DNA of 51,551 nucleotides from Gammaproteobacteria bacterium. GTDB taxonomy: Bacteria > Pseudomonadota > Gammaproteobacteria > Steroidobacterales > Steroidobacteraceae. Of this stretch, positions 1-8,792 are shown piece after piece. Position 1 is the first letter of the stretch. The number at the start of each line of letters is the position of its first letter. The notes beneath the pieces were generated by a model that saw only the letters and a list, made by a program, of their open reading frames with translations, was not told the DNA's origin and made no database searches. A program made the position numbers and the translations under genes. The stretch spans positions 1 through 51,551 of the forward strand of contig VBNH01000046.1 of NCBI GenBank assembly GCA_005878095.1, in the 5' to 3' direction.

Positions 1-1
1 C

Positions 2-1927
2 GAGGAGCTCGCCTCACTGCCGCTGCCCACCTTCGCGACCCTCATCGAGCCGCTCGAGGAGCTGCAGCACCGCATTTCGCGCACCTGGTCGCCGGTGAGT
101 CACCTGAACGCGGTGCTCAATTCCGACGCCCTGCGCAGCGGTTACAACGCCTGCCTGCCGCTGCTGTCCGCCTACCAGACCGATCTCGCGCAGAGCGAGC
201 CGCTGTTCCGGGCCTATCGCACCGTCGCCGAGCAGGAGGGCGCCGCGCTCGCCCCGGTGCAGCGCCAGGTGATCGAGCATGCCCTGCGTGACTTTCGCCT
301 CGCCGGGGTGGGTCTGCCTGCCGCACGCAAGGAGCGCTTCAAGTCCGCGATGCTCGAGCTCAGCCAGCTGCAGGCAAAGTTCGAAGAGAACGTGCTGGAT
401 GCCAGCAACGGCTGGACCCGGCACGTCGAGGATCCGCAGCAGCTGCGCGGGCTGAACGACATGCTCATCGAGCAGGCGCGGCGCCGGGCGCACGAGCGCG
501 GCGTGGCGGGCTGGCTCCTCGCCCTCGACCAGCCGACCTACACCGCGGTGCTCACCGACGCCGAGTCCGAGAGCCTGCGCCGCGCCTTCTACGAGGCGTG
601 GATGACGCGCGCCTCGGATTGCGGCCCGAGCGCCGGCCGCTGGGACAACTCGGCGGTGATGGAAGAGATCCTGCGGCGGCGCCACGAAGCCGCTCGGCTG
701 CTGGATTTTCGCAATTACACGGAGTACGCGCTCGCGACCCGCATGGCCCACAGCGTCGATGAAGTGCTCAAGTTCCTGCGCGAGCTGTCGCGCGCCGCGC
801 GTCCCGCGGCGCTCGGCGAATTCGCCGAGCTCGAAGCGTTTGCCGGCCGCAGGCTCGCCGCCTGGGACGTCGGCTTCTATGCCGAGCGGCTGCAGCGTGA
901 GCGTTTCTCGGTGTCGCAGGAGCAATTGCGGCCGTACTTCCCGCTGCCGCGGGTGCTCAGCGGACTGTTCGAGGTCGCCGAGCGGCTGTTCGGCGTGACG
1001 GTGCGCGAGCGCGCCGGTGCCCCGCTGTGGCACCCGGACGTGCGCTTCTTCGAGATCGCAGGCAGCGCCGGTGAGGCGGTCGGCAGCTTCTATCTGGACG
1101 CCTACGCGCGCCCCCACAAGCGCGCCGGCGCGTGGATGGACGAGTGCGTCGGCCGCAAGCACCTCACCAGCGGCGCGGCGCTGCCGGTTGCCTACCTGGT
1201 GTGCAATTTCCTGCCGCCCGGGGCGGGGCGGCCGGCATTGCTGACGCACGACGACGTGCTCACCCTGTTCCACGAGTTCGGCCACGGCCTGCACCATCTG
1301 CTGACGCGCGTCGACTATCCGAGCCTCGCCGGCATCAACGGCGTGGCCTGGGACGCGGTGGAGCTGCCGAGCCAGTTCCTGGAGAACTACGCCTGGCACC
1401 CGGAGGTTCTGCAGCGCATCTCCGGGCACTTCGAGAGCGGTGCGCCGCTGCCCGCGCAAACCCAGTCGCGGCTGATCGCCACGCGCAGCTTCCACGCGGG
1501 GCTGCAGATGATGCGGCAGCTGGAATTCGCCCTGTTCGACTTGCGCATCCATACCGAGTACTCGCCCGAGCGCGGCGCTCGGGTGCAGCAGCTCCTGCGC
1601 GAGGTCAGGGACGAGGTCGCCGTCGTGCCGGTGCCGGAGTGGAACCGCTTCGCCAACAGCTTCGGCCACGTCTTTGCCGGCGGCTACGCCGCCGGCTACT
1701 ACAGCTACAAGTGGGCGGAGGTGTTGGCGGCGGACGCCTTTGCCGCGTTCGAGGAAAGCGGAGCGTTCGACCGCGCGACCGCACAGCGCTTTCTGGACGC
1801 GATCCTCAGCCGCGGCGGCAGCCGTGACGCCCTCGAGGCGTTCATCGAGTTTCGCGGCCGCCGGCCGGACGTGGCGGCGCTGCTGAAGCAGCACGGCATC
1901 CTCGCCGCGGGCGAGCTCGCAGCCTAA
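2..1927 (+). CDS. prlC: Oligopeptidase A, M3 family zinc metallopeptidase (5' truncated)
   Basis: Cytoplasmic M3 (thimet/oligopeptidase A) peptidase that degrades short peptides such as cleaved signal peptides. The frame is open from the window edge, so the N-terminus is missing: 641 residues are visible against about 680 in the E. coli protein. The visible start (EELASLPLPTFATLIEPLEE) matches the family's N-terminal helices. The zinc-binding HEFGH lies at about 1271-1285 and is followed by the conserved ELPSQFLENY, whose Glu is the third zinc ligand. The in-frame GTG at 95 is internal, not the start. The stop TAA overlaps the ATG of the next gene by one base, so the two are probably co-transcribed. 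Identity is secure; only the start is lost. Confidence 0.95.
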   Translation, partial: EELASLPLPTFATLIEPLEELQHRISRTWSPVSHLNAVLNSDALRSGYNACLPLLSAYQTDLAQSEPLFRAYRTVAEQEGAALAPVQRQVIEHALRDFRLAGVGLPAARKERFKSAMLELSQLQAKFEENVLDASNGWTRHVEDPQQLRGLNDMLIEQARRRAHERGVAGWLLALDQPTYTAVLTDAESESLRRAFYEAWMTRASDCGPSAGRWDNSAVMEEILRRRHEAARLLDFRNYTEYALATRMAHSVDEVLKFLRELSRAARPAALGEFAELEAFAGRRLAAWDVGFYAERLQRERFSVSQEQLRPYFPLPRVLSGLFEVAERLFGVTVRERAGAPLWHPDVRFFEIAGSAGEAVGSFYLDAYARPHKRAGAWMDECVGRKHLTSGAALPVAYLVCNFLPPGAGRPALLTHDDVLTLFHEFGHGLHHLLTRVDYPSLAGINGVAWDAVELPSQFLENYAWHPEVLQRISGHFESGAPLPAQTQSRLIATRSFHAGLQMMRQLEFALFDLRIHTEYSPERGARVQQLLREVRDEVAVVPVPEWNRFANSFGHVFAGGYAAGYYSYKWAEVLAADAFAAFEESGAFDRATAQRFLDAILSRGGSRDALEAFIEFRGRRPDVAALLKQHGILAAGELAA

Positions 1928-2538
1928 TGACCAGAAGACTCACCGCGCGAGCGCTGCCGGCACCGTTGCTGCTGCTGTGCGCCGTGGCCTCGCCCGCGGC
2001 GCGCGCCGAGACCCTGTACGTCATCGAGCAACTGGTGGTCAGTGTCAACAGCGCGCCCGACAGCAGCGGCGAGCGTATCGCCTCGGTCAGGAGCGGCGAT
2101 GCAGTGGAGGTCCTGGAGCGCTCGGGCGATGAGGTCCACGTGCGCACCGCGGGCGGCAAGGAAGGCTGGATCAGGGCGAGCTACCTGTCGGCCGAGGAGC
2201 CGCTGCGGTCGCGGCTGGCGCAATGCACCGCGGAGGTGGCGCGGCTCAAGGAGGAGGTGAGCCGCCTGCAGGCACAGCTCGATGCGGCGCGCACCGCCGC
2301 GAGCGCGGCGCCCGGGGGGGACGCGGCCGCCTCAACCGCGGCGCCCGCCGCCGTGGAGGACGCCCCCAGCCCGCCGCAGCGGACGCTGTTTGCCGCCGCG
2401 GAGCAGGAGAATCCGCGGCGGGTATGGCCATGGGTGCTCGGTGCGGCGCTGCTCGCCCTGTGCGTGGGCTTTGCGCTCGGGGCCCTGGTGCTCGACCGGT
2501 ACATCCGCCGCAAGTATGGGGGCCTGCGCATCTATTGA
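1927..2538 (+). CDS. SH3b-domain membrane protein (TIGR04211/YgiM-like)
   Basis: 203 residues. A signal peptide (cut after about SPAARA) is followed by a bacterial SH3 domain (residues ~27-85, with GKEGWIRASYLS typical of SH3b). Next come a short coiled coil (~90-120, CTAEVARLKEEVSRLQAQL), an Ala/Pro linker, and a C-terminal membrane helix (~167-190, WPWVLGAALLALCVGFALGA) with a basic tail. This order is that of the YgiM-like SH3b proteins of gammaproteobacteria. The SH3 domain should lie in the periplasm; peptidoglycan or protein binding is possible but not shown. It starts on the stop codon of prlC (TAATG), suggesting translational coupling. Confidence 0.85.
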   Translation: MTRRLTARALPAPLLLLCAVASPAARAETLYVIEQLVVSVNSAPDSSGERIASVRSGDAVEVLERSGDEVHVRTAGGKEGWIRASYLSAEEPLRSRLAQCTAEVARLKEEVSRLQAQLDAARTAASAAPGGDAAASTAAPAAVEDAPSPPQRTLFAAAEQENPRRVWPWVLGAALLALCVGFALGALVLDRYIRRKYGGLRIY

Positions 2539-2707
2539 TTATGATTATGCGGGCGCTCGAGCCACCAGCAGCCCTCCGCCGCGTGCGGGTGAGGCGCTCA
2601 AAGTGTGCGCCGCGTCGCGGTGCCGAGGCGCCGGAACTGCCTAGACTGGAGTTTAAGGCACCGGAAAGGCCAGTCAGGGGACAGCCGCCGCGACGCCTCC
2701 GTCCAAC

Positions 2708-3712
2708 ATGACCAGTATCCGGCGCAGCGATTTCGACGTTACCAACAGCGTGCAGGTGAGCTCGCCCGCCGCCGTGCTCGGCGCGGTCGAGGCACTCTAC
2801 CGGCCGACGTGGCCGGGGCTGTCGATGGAGCCGCTGGAGCGCGCCTTCGAGCATTTCGAGCGCCTGTTCGCCGGCAAGGTGCCCGGATACCACGGCGTCG
2901 ACACCGTCTACCACGACCGGCAGCACACGCTCGACATCACGCTCGCGCTCGCGCGCCTGATCGTGGGCTACGAGCGGCAGCAGGAAGAGTCCAGCCGCCT
3001 GGGCGGCGCGCGCGCCGTGGTCGGCCTCGTCACCGGCCTGTTTCACGACGTGGGCTATCTGCGCCGCACCGACGAGAAGAACTCGCGCAACGGCGCGGAG
3101 TTCACCCGCACGCACGTATCGCGCGGCGCGCGCTTCCTGCAGCAGTACCTGCCGGTGCTGGGCTTCCGCTCCTGGGTGCCGGTGGCCTCGGAGATCATTC
3201 ACTTCACCGGTTACGAAGTGCCGTTCGCGCGCATCGAGGAGACGGTTTCCGATCCGCGCGACATCACGGTCGGGCACCTGCTCGGCACGGCGGACATGAT
3301 CGCCCAGATGGCCGACCGCTGTTACCTGGAGAAATGCCGTGACCGGCTGTACGCCGAGTTCGTGCTCGGCGGGGTCGCCCTGCCCTTCAGCCAGGGCAAC
3401 CCCCGGGTGAAGTACGCCTCGGGGCTGGACCTGCTGCGCCAGACGCCGGAGTTCGTGGCGGAGGTGCGAGCTAAGCGGCTCGATGGGGACTTCCATGCAG
3501 CCTACCGCTACCTGGAAGTCCTATTCGGTGGGGGTAATCCCTACATGGAAGCGATTGAGCGCAATATCGAGTACCTGCGCCAGGTGCTGCGCAGCGAGAG
3601 CTGGCAGCTGCTGCGGCGCCGGCCGCCCATCTTCGCGGCCAGCAACGATCCCATGGCCACGATGCGGGGGCTGATGCTCGGGCATATAAAAAGAGTCTGG
3701 TCCGGCAACTAA
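2708..3712 (+). CDS. HD-domain phosphohydrolase family protein
   Basis: 334 residues. The conserved metal-site pattern of HD/PDEase-type domains is visible: YHDRQHTLD (residues ~70-78), then GLFHDVGYLR, where HD is the signature pair, and a downstream EIIHFTGYEV and GTADMIAQMADR that would supply further ligands. The arrangement resembles cyclic-nucleotide phosphodiesterase-type HD domains, but the substrate cannot be read from sequence. It lacks HD-GYP motifs. Its position just before a GGDEF/EAL gene makes a nucleotide second-messenger role plausible, by inference only. The start ATG follows a 169-nt gap from the previous gene with only weak ribosome-binding signal. Confidence 0.8.
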   Translation: MTSIRRSDFDVTNSVQVSSPAAVLGAVEALYRPTWPGLSMEPLERAFEHFERLFAGKVPGYHGVDTVYHDRQHTLDITLALARLIVGYERQQEESSRLGGARAVVGLVTGLFHDVGYLRRTDEKNSRNGAEFTRTHVSRGARFLQQYLPVLGFRSWVPVASEIIHFTGYEVPFARIEETVSDPRDITVGHLLGTADMIAQMADRCYLEKCRDRLYAEFVLGGVALPFSQGNPRVKYASGLDLLRQTPEFVAEVRAKRLDGDFHAAYRYLEVLFGGGNPYMEAIERNIEYLRQVLRSESWQLLRRRPPIFAASNDPMATMRGLMLGHIKRVWSGN

Positions 3713-3713
3713 A

Positions 3714-3787
3714 GGCGCCTAGCCTTGAGTCCCAAGCGGCGGTTAATATGAATCCCCAAAACACAGGGGATCACCGCCTTAGGCGCT
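3714..3787 (+). promoter_or_regulatory. Putative structured RNA leader (three-stem element) before the GGDEF/EAL gene
   Basis: A closing stem pairs GCGCCTA (3715-3721) with TAGGCGC (3780-3786), extended by a G-U pair. Inside are a short hairpin CTTG/CAAG (3724-3727/3733-3736, loop AGTCC) and a long arm: GGCGGT (3738-3743) with ACCGCC (3773-3778), an asymmetric bulge, then ATCCCC (3752-3757) with GGGGAT (3766-3771). A further hairpin GCCCG-CGG-CGGGC (3793-3805) covers the expected ribosome-binding region. I do not recognise a known riboswitch class; c-di-GMP-I and -II consensus features are absent. It could also be a T-less terminator of the HD gene. Confidence 0.5.
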
Positions 3788-3819
3788 GCGCAGCCCGCGG
3801 CGGGCGTAGACGTATGTGA
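3748..3819 (+). CDS. Possible leader peptide (uORF), 23 codons
   Basis: An ATG at 3748, inside the structured element, opens a 23-residue frame beginning MNPQNTGDH. It is rich in arginine (seven Arg, three consecutive near the end). Its TGA (3817-3819) overlaps the GTG start of the GGDEF/EAL gene at 3816-3818. This geometry would allow translational coupling and supports the GTG as the real start. The upstream GGCGG (3738-3742) is at best a weak ribosome-binding site. The ORF may be fortuitous; no codon-usage argument is possible at this length. Confidence 0.35.
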   Translation: MNPQNTGDHRLRRCAARGGRRRM

Positions 3820-6305
3820 CCGCCGCGAGCTTCAAGTTCAGGTACTCCGGCGCCGCCTTCCTGGTGGTGGTGCTGGCCGCGGCTGCGGTGGCGACCGTGC
3901 TGCTCGTGCGTCACCAGGCCGACACGCGCTCCCTGAGCGCGCTCGCCGAGAACGCCGCGCGCGAGCGCGTCGATCCGGAGCTGCAGGCCCGGGCGCAGAG
4001 CATCGCGGCGCACGCGGCGGATGCGATCGCCGGCGCGGTGCGCGCCGGGGACGCGAGCGGGGTGCTGCGCAGGCTCCAGCCCTTCATCGAGAATCCCACC
4101 GTCGCCGCCGTCGGCGTGACGACGCGCTCGGGAAAGCGGATCTTCAACTGGCGGCGCAGCGGCGGCGCGACCCCGGGCGCACTCACCGCCCAGGTGGTCG
4201 CTCCGGTACGCACCTTCGTCGAGAGCATCCCCGGCGCCGCGACGCCCGAGACCCAGGCCACCCTCACCGTGGTGCTCGAGCAGGCGGCACCCGTGCCCGC
4301 GGTGAGCTTGAGCGGACGGCTGGAAGCGGCCGGCGCCGCCCGCTGGCGGCTCACGTGGCTGCTGGGCTTCGCGCTCACCGCGGCGGGCGGGCTCGCCGCC
4401 GCGGCCCTCGCCTGGCGCCTCACGCGGCAGCTGCAGCGGCCGGTCGACTCGCTCATCAAGAGCGCCGAGCGCATCGGCCAGGGCGATTACACCCGACCGG
4501 TCGAGGTGCGCAGGCACGAGGCGCTCGCGGACCTGCAGCAGGCGCTCGAGCGCATGCGCGGGCGCCTGCGCCAGTCCACCATCAACAAGAACTACCTGCA
4601 CAGCGTGCTCAACAGCATGACCGATGCGGTGTTCGTCACCTCCCCGGACGGAGTCATCAAGATGGCCAACTCGGCGGCCTGCAAGCTGCTGGGTTTCGGC
4701 GAGGAGGAGCTCCTCGGCCGCGGCATCATGACGGTGCTCGAGGAGCGTGAGCGCGCCGGCTTCGATCTGCTGCAGGCGGCGCAGGAGACGCGCGAGACGG
4801 TGGTGCGCACGCGCAGCGGTCAGACCATCCCGGTGTCGTTCACCGGCTCGCGCATCGACAGCGACGACCCGCAGTTCCAGGGCAACATCTTCGTGGCGCG
4901 CAACATCACCGACCGCAAGCGCGCCGAGCGCCGCATACGCTATCTGGCGCGCTACGACGCGCTCACCAAGATCCCGAACCGCATGCAGTTCCACCACCTG
5001 CTGCAGCAGACCATCGCGCGCGCGCTGCGCGCCGGGCAGGTGGTGGCGGTGCTGTACCTGGACATGGACCGCTTCAAGGAAGTCAACGACACCTTCGGTC
5101 ACGGCGCCGGCGATCGCACGCTGGAGGTGCTGGCCGAGCGGCTGGCGCGCTCGCTGCCCAAGGAGACGGTGGTGGGCCGGCTCGCCGGGGATGAGTTCGC
5201 GCTGTTCGTGGAGGGCCTGCCGGCGGATGCCGACAACCGCGGACCGATTGCGCAGCTGGCAAGGTCGCTCCTCACCGACGTGTGCCGCCCGTTCCAGCTG
5301 AACCAGCACGAGGTGTTCCTCACCGCGAGCGTCGGTATCGCTTTCTGCCCGCGCGATGCCGAGAACGTCATCGACCTGGTCCGCAACGCCGACGCGGCGA
5401 TGTACTACTCCAAGCAGAACGGCGGCAACACCTTCGCCTTCTACTCCCCGGAAATGAACGCCGCCGCGGTCGAGCGGCTGATGTTGAAGAGCAAACTGCG
5501 GCGCGCGCTGGAGCGCGATGAGCTGGAGATCCGCTACCAGCCCAAGGTCGACCTGCGCAACGGCCGTATCATCGGCGCCGAGGCGCTGTTGCGCTGGCGG
5601 CTGCCGGGGCACGGCGACATTCCGCCCTCGCATTTCATCCCGCTGGCCGAGGAAACCAACCTCATTCTGGATATCGGCGAGTGGGTGCTGAACCGCGTGT
5701 GCCTCGATTACCGCCAGCTGCAGAGCAAGGGCGGCGATCCGGGACGCATCTCGCTCAACCTGTCGCTCAAGCAGCTGCGCCAGGCGAGTTTCATCCTGCG
5801 CTGCCGCTCGGTATTCCGCCGCCACCAGGTGTCCCCGACCGCCTTCGAGCTGGAGATCACCGAGACCACCCTGATGGCCGATCCGCAGCGCACCGTGCGC
5901 CTCCTCGACGAGCTGTACGCGATGGGCCTGCACCTGTCGATCGATGACTTCGGCACCGGCTACTCCTCGCTCTCGGCGCTGCAGCAGTTCCCGATCGGCA
6001 CGCTCAAGATCGACCAGTCCTTCGTGCGCGACGCGACCGACGATGCCGGCGATGCCACCATCGTGCGCACCATCATCGAGATGGGGCGCAGTCTCGGCAT
6101 GGAAGTGATCGCCGAGGGCGTCGAGTCGCAGCGGCAGCTGGAGTTCCTGCGCAGCAACGCCTGCCACTACGGCCAGGGGCGGCTGTTCGGCGAGCCATGC
6201 ACCGCGCAGGACCTGCTGGCACTGCTCGCACGCCAGGCCGCCGGCAGCGCACCTTTTGGGCATCTGCTGCAGCGCGCCGACGGGGCGGTTCCCCGCTCGG
6301 CCTGA
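3816..6305 (+). CDS. Membrane PAS-GGDEF-EAL cyclic-di-GMP signalling protein
   Basis: 829 residues. Order: N-terminal membrane helix (~12-32), periplasmic sensor region (~35-175), second helix (~177-200), HAMP-like linker (~205-257), PAS (~257-370, NSMTDAVFVTSPDGVIKM), GGDEF (~375-540) and EAL (~560-820). The cyclase signature reads AGDEF (residues 457-461) in place of GGDEF, a variant often still active. The phosphodiesterase site keeps E589-A-L, ELEITE, DDFGTGYSSL and EGVE, so c-di-GMP hydrolysis is likely. The start is GTG; a stop codon lies in frame just upstream (3807-3809), and the uORF stop overlaps the GTG. Net activity (synthesis or breakdown) cannot be told from sequence. Confidence 0.92.
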   Translation: MTAASFKFRYSGAAFLVVVLAAAAVATVLLVRHQADTRSLSALAENAARERVDPELQARAQSIAAHAADAIAGAVRAGDASGVLRRLQPFIENPTVAAVGVTTRSGKRIFNWRRSGGATPGALTAQVVAPVRTFVESIPGAATPETQATLTVVLEQAAPVPAVSLSGRLEAAGAARWRLTWLLGFALTAAGGLAAAALAWRLTRQLQRPVDSLIKSAERIGQGDYTRPVEVRRHEALADLQQALERMRGRLRQSTINKNYLHSVLNSMTDAVFVTSPDGVIKMANSAACKLLGFGEEELLGRGIMTVLEERERAGFDLLQAAQETRETVVRTRSGQTIPVSFTGSRIDSDDPQFQGNIFVARNITDRKRAERRIRYLARYDALTKIPNRMQFHHLLQQTIARALRAGQVVAVLYLDMDRFKEVNDTFGHGAGDRTLEVLAERLARSLPKETVVGRLAGDEFALFVEGLPADADNRGPIAQLARSLLTDVCRPFQLNQHEVFLTASVGIAFCPRDAENVIDLVRNADAAMYYSKQNGGNTFAFYSPEMNAAAVERLMLKSKLRRALERDELEIRYQPKVDLRNGRIIGAEALLRWRLPGHGDIPPSHFIPLAEETNLILDIGEWVLNRVCLDYRQLQSKGGDPGRISLNLSLKQLRQASFILRCRSVFRRHQVSPTAFELEITETTLMADPQRTVRLLDELYAMGLHLSIDDFGTGYSSLSALQQFPIGTLKIDQSFVRDATDDAGDATIVRTIIEMGRSLGMEVIAEGVESQRQLEFLRSNACHYGQGRLFGEPCTAQDLLALLARQAAGSAPFGHLLQRADGAVPRSA

Positions 6306-6365
6306 AGCCGGCTCACCCACGCCCGAGTACCGCGCCGCTTCGCCGTATTCGCCGATCCGGCCCCG

Positions 6366-7097
6366 TTACTGGCCGTGCCGGCTGAGGGAAGGGGGCCGGT
6401 CCTCGTTCTGAGCCGCGCGCTCCGTGGCGGCGCGCTCCGCGGCGGCGCGCACCGCCTGCTGTGCCTGCTGCGACAGCGAGCCGAGGGCGGCGCCGGCGGC
6501 CCGCTCGAAGGCGGAGACCACCTCGCTCAGGCGGTTGGCGGCGGCGAGCGCCGCGCCCGAAGCGAGGAACGTCGCCAGCACGTCGCGCCCTTCGCGCCGC
6601 CCGAGGATGCAGTCGAGCGTCACGTGCACCTCGGGAACCGTGCCCCCGGAGGTGTAGTCGGCCTCGAAGCGGCGCACCGCGACCTGCAGCAGATAGTCGG
6701 AGGGGAACGGGCTGGTGGAATCCTCCACCGACCGCCACGCGCCCGAGGCGCGCAGCGTTTCAACGGCGAGCGCTTCGATCACGTCCGCCGCCGGACCCGG
6801 CCAGCGGCTGCCGGCGTAGAAGTTCATGCGATGATCCGCCTGCACCAGCATGATGTGCGAGGAATCGAGCCCGGGGTCGGCCAGCGGATGACCGACCCGC
6901 AGCGATGCCGCCAGCGCCGGGGGCGAGCCCGGGGCGCCGCGGGCCGCGGTCGGGGGCAGGTCGGCGGCCGCGGCGGGCGGCGCACGCAGGTAGTACGTCT
7001 GCTCGGGGCGCGCGCTGCTGTAGAAGAGCCCCGAACAGCCACCGTTCAGGATGCACAGCAGCGACACGGCGCTCACCGCCAGGGGCGTAATTCTCAC
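6366..7097 (-). CDS. ABC-type transport auxiliary lipoprotein (PF03886/DUF330 type)
   Basis: 243 residues, last gene of a four-gene MCE lipid-transport operon. The N-terminus is a lipoprotein-like signal ending at Cys21 (LNGGC). The -3 position is Asn rather than the usual Leu, so the lipobox is atypical. The mature part starts with the family's YYLRAPP strand and contains IMLVQADHRMNFYAGSRWPG, the typical central segment of PqiC/ABC_trans_aux lipoproteins. The C-terminal ~30 residues are an Ala/Gln-rich helix. The GTG start overlaps the stop of the MlaD-like gene by four bases (GTGA). It probably sits in the outer membrane leaflet as the receiving partner for the MCE ring. Confidence 0.85.
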   Translation of the reverse strand: MRITPLAVSAVSLLCILNGGCSGLFYSSARPEQTYYLRAPPAAAADLPPTAARGAPGSPPALAASLRVGHPLADPGLDSSHIMLVQADHRMNFYAGSRWPGPAADVIEALAVETLRASGAWRSVEDSTSPFPSDYLLQVAVRRFEADYTSGGTVPEVHVTLDCILGRREGRDVLATFLASGAALAAANRLSEVVSAFERAAGAALGSLSQQAQQAVRAAAERAATERAAQNEDRPPSLSRHGQ

Positions 7098-8029
7098 CGT
7101 CGGATCTCCACACCGCGCTCCTGCGGCTGATAGATGAGCTGGGCGGGATTCTCCCGCAGGCTGCTCGAGAGTGCGCGGATGTCCTCGGCCGCCTCGCGCC
7201 CCTCACGCGCAAAGCGCTCGAGCTCCGGCAGCCCGTCGCGCGTGAACGAACGCACGTCCTCGCGGTTGTCGGCGATCGCCCTGTCGAGCTGCTCGCTGGC
7301 GCTCGCCAGATGGTCGGCAATGGCGTGCATGCGGCGCGCGGCGGCCTCCACGTCAGGCCCGGCCGTATCGATCAGCCCGTGGGCGCTGCGCGCGGATGCG
7401 GCCAGCTCGGCGCTGGCGCCGCGCAGCTCGGCGACCAGGGTTTTGAGGTCGCGCACGGTCTGAGGCAGCTCGCCGCTCGAGCGCTCGAGGCTCGCCAGCG
7501 TGTTGGCGACCGCGTGCAGATTGGCGTCACTCAGCAGCAGGCCGGCCCGCTGCACCACGGTGCCGGCCGCCGCCACCACTTCCGGGAGACTCGCCAGGAA
7601 CACATCGAAGCCCGAGGGCGCCGAGCGGATCACCGGGAATTTGAGTCCTGCCACCGTCTGCGGCGGGCGCTTGTCGCCGCGATCCTCGCGCAGGTCGATG
7701 TACAGCAGTCCCGTGATTCCCTGCAGCTGCAGCTCCGCGACGGTATGCGCCGATATCGGGGTGGTCGCGTCGATGTCGACGATCACCTCGACGCGGCTGG
7801 AATCGCGCCGGTCGATGCGCATGTCGACCACACGCCCCACGCCGACACCGAGGTAACGCACCGCAGCGCCCCGGTCGAGGCCGCTGACGCTGCCGGTGAA
7901 GTAGATCTCGTAGCGGTTGTAGTCGCGATGCTCGCGGGTGTCGGAATACCAGTAGACGAACAGCACTCCCAGCAGCGCCGCCAGCAGCACGAACGCCCCG
8001 ACCGCGGCGTAGTTCGCCTCACGCTCCAT
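7094..8029 (-). CDS. MlaD/MCE-domain substrate-binding protein
   Basis: 311 residues. One N-terminal membrane helix (VGAFVLLAALLGVLFVYWY) is followed by an MCE domain (~residues 35-120: YEIYFTGSVSGLDRGAAVRYLGVGVGRV, with LQLQGITGLLYIDL). A long alpha-helical C-terminal region (~150-300) has regular A/L heptads, as in MCE proteins that form a periplasmic channel. I chose the start at MEREANY: it follows the ATPase gene by an 11-base overlap and places the membrane helix at the N-terminus. It acts with the upstream permease/ATPase and the downstream lipoprotein to move phospholipid or other lipid between membranes; the substrate is not known. Confidence 0.92.
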   Translation of the reverse strand: MEREANYAAVGAFVLLAALLGVLFVYWYSDTREHRDYNRYEIYFTGSVSGLDRGAAVRYLGVGVGRVVDMRIDRRDSSRVEVIVDIDATTPISAHTVAELQLQGITGLLYIDLREDRGDKRPPQTVAGLKFPVIRSAPSGFDVFLASLPEVVAAAGTVVQRAGLLLSDANLHAVANTLASLERSSGELPQTVRDLKTLVAELRGASAELAASARSAHGLIDTAGPDVEAAARRMHAIADHLASASEQLDRAIADNREDVRSFTRDGLPELERFAREGREAAEDIRALSSSLRENPAQLIYQPQERGVEIRR

Positions 8030-8792
8030 GCGCAGCCCCCCGGCGTGCGCGCGCACGCTCGCCGTGGAAATAGGCCCTGATCCAGGGGTGCGGGTGGTCG
8101 ACGATGCGTTGCAAGGTGTCCGATTCCATGCGCCCGTCCACGATCACCCCGACACGATTGCAGGTACGGAAGATGCTGTCCAGATCATGGGTGATCATCA
8201 CGATGGTGAGCCGCAGCTGTTTCTGCAGGTACAGCACCAACTCATCGAACGCGGCCGCACTCACCGGATCGAGGCCCGAGGTGGGCTCATCGAGAAACAA
8301 CAGGCGCGGATCGAGCGCCAGGGCGCGGGCGAGAGCTGCGCGCTTCACCATGCCCCCGGAGAGCTCGGCCGGGTACTTGCGGGCCGCCGCGGCGGGCAGC
8401 CCGACGAGCCGGATCCGCAGCAGCGCCAGCTCCTCGAGCGCCGGGCGCTCGAGCTCGAGGTGCTCGATCATGGGCAGCTGCACGTTCTGCAGCACCGTCA
8501 GTCCCGTGTACAGGGCGCCGGCCTGGAAGGTGACGCCGTAGTGCGCCTTCACGGAGCGCAACTGCGTCTCGCTCATGCGCGTGATGTCGCCGCCGTCGAT
8601 GCGCACCACCCCGGCGATCGGGCGCTGCAGCCCGAGGATGGTCCGCAGCAGCACCGACTTGCCGGCGCCGGAGCCGCCGACGATGCCGAACACCTCGTCG
8701 GCGCGCACCTCCATGTCGAGCCCGTCGTGCACCACCTGGGACCCGAAGCGGTTCACCAGCCCCTGCACCTGCAGCACCGGGTACAGCTTCAA
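8019..8792 (-). CDS. MlaF-like ABC transporter ATPase
   Basis: About 257 residues. Walker A GGSGAGKS, ABC signature LSGGMVKRAALARAL (the LSGGM variant typical of MlaF) and Walker B LLFLDEPTSGLD are followed by the switch His in ITHDLDS. The start is most likely TTG at 8792, whose codon overlaps the permease stop (TTGA), with GGAG eight bases upstream. GTG at 8777 is the alternative. Together with the STAS-MlaE permease it forms the inner-membrane ABC core of the MCE system. It overlaps the next gene by 11 bases, so the operon is translationally packed. Confidence 0.92.
   Translation of the reverse strand: MKLYPVLQVQGLVNRFGSQVVHDGLDMEVRADEVFGIVGGSGAGKSVLLRTILGLQRPIAGVVRIDGGDITRMSETQLRSVKAHYGVTFQAGALYTGLTVLQNVQLPMIEHLELERPALEELALLRIRLVGLPAAAARKYPAELSGGMVKRAALARALALDPRLLFLDEPTSGLDPVSAAAFDELVLYLQKQLRLTIVMITHDLDSIFRTCNRVGVIVDGRMESDTLQRIVDHPHPWIRAYFHGERARARRGAAHGA

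Noticed and set aside
14-1894. Very long minus-strand open frame over prlC
   Set aside because: Antisense shadow caused by high GC; its translation has no domain and the plus-strand gene is a clear M3 peptidase. The same holds for the long opposite frames over fadE-gspB, the GGDEF gene and the atp genes.
3714-3787. A 74-nt element with a seven-base closing stem as a tRNA
   Set aside because: No D-, anticodon- or T-arm can be folded and no T-loop motif is present on either strand.
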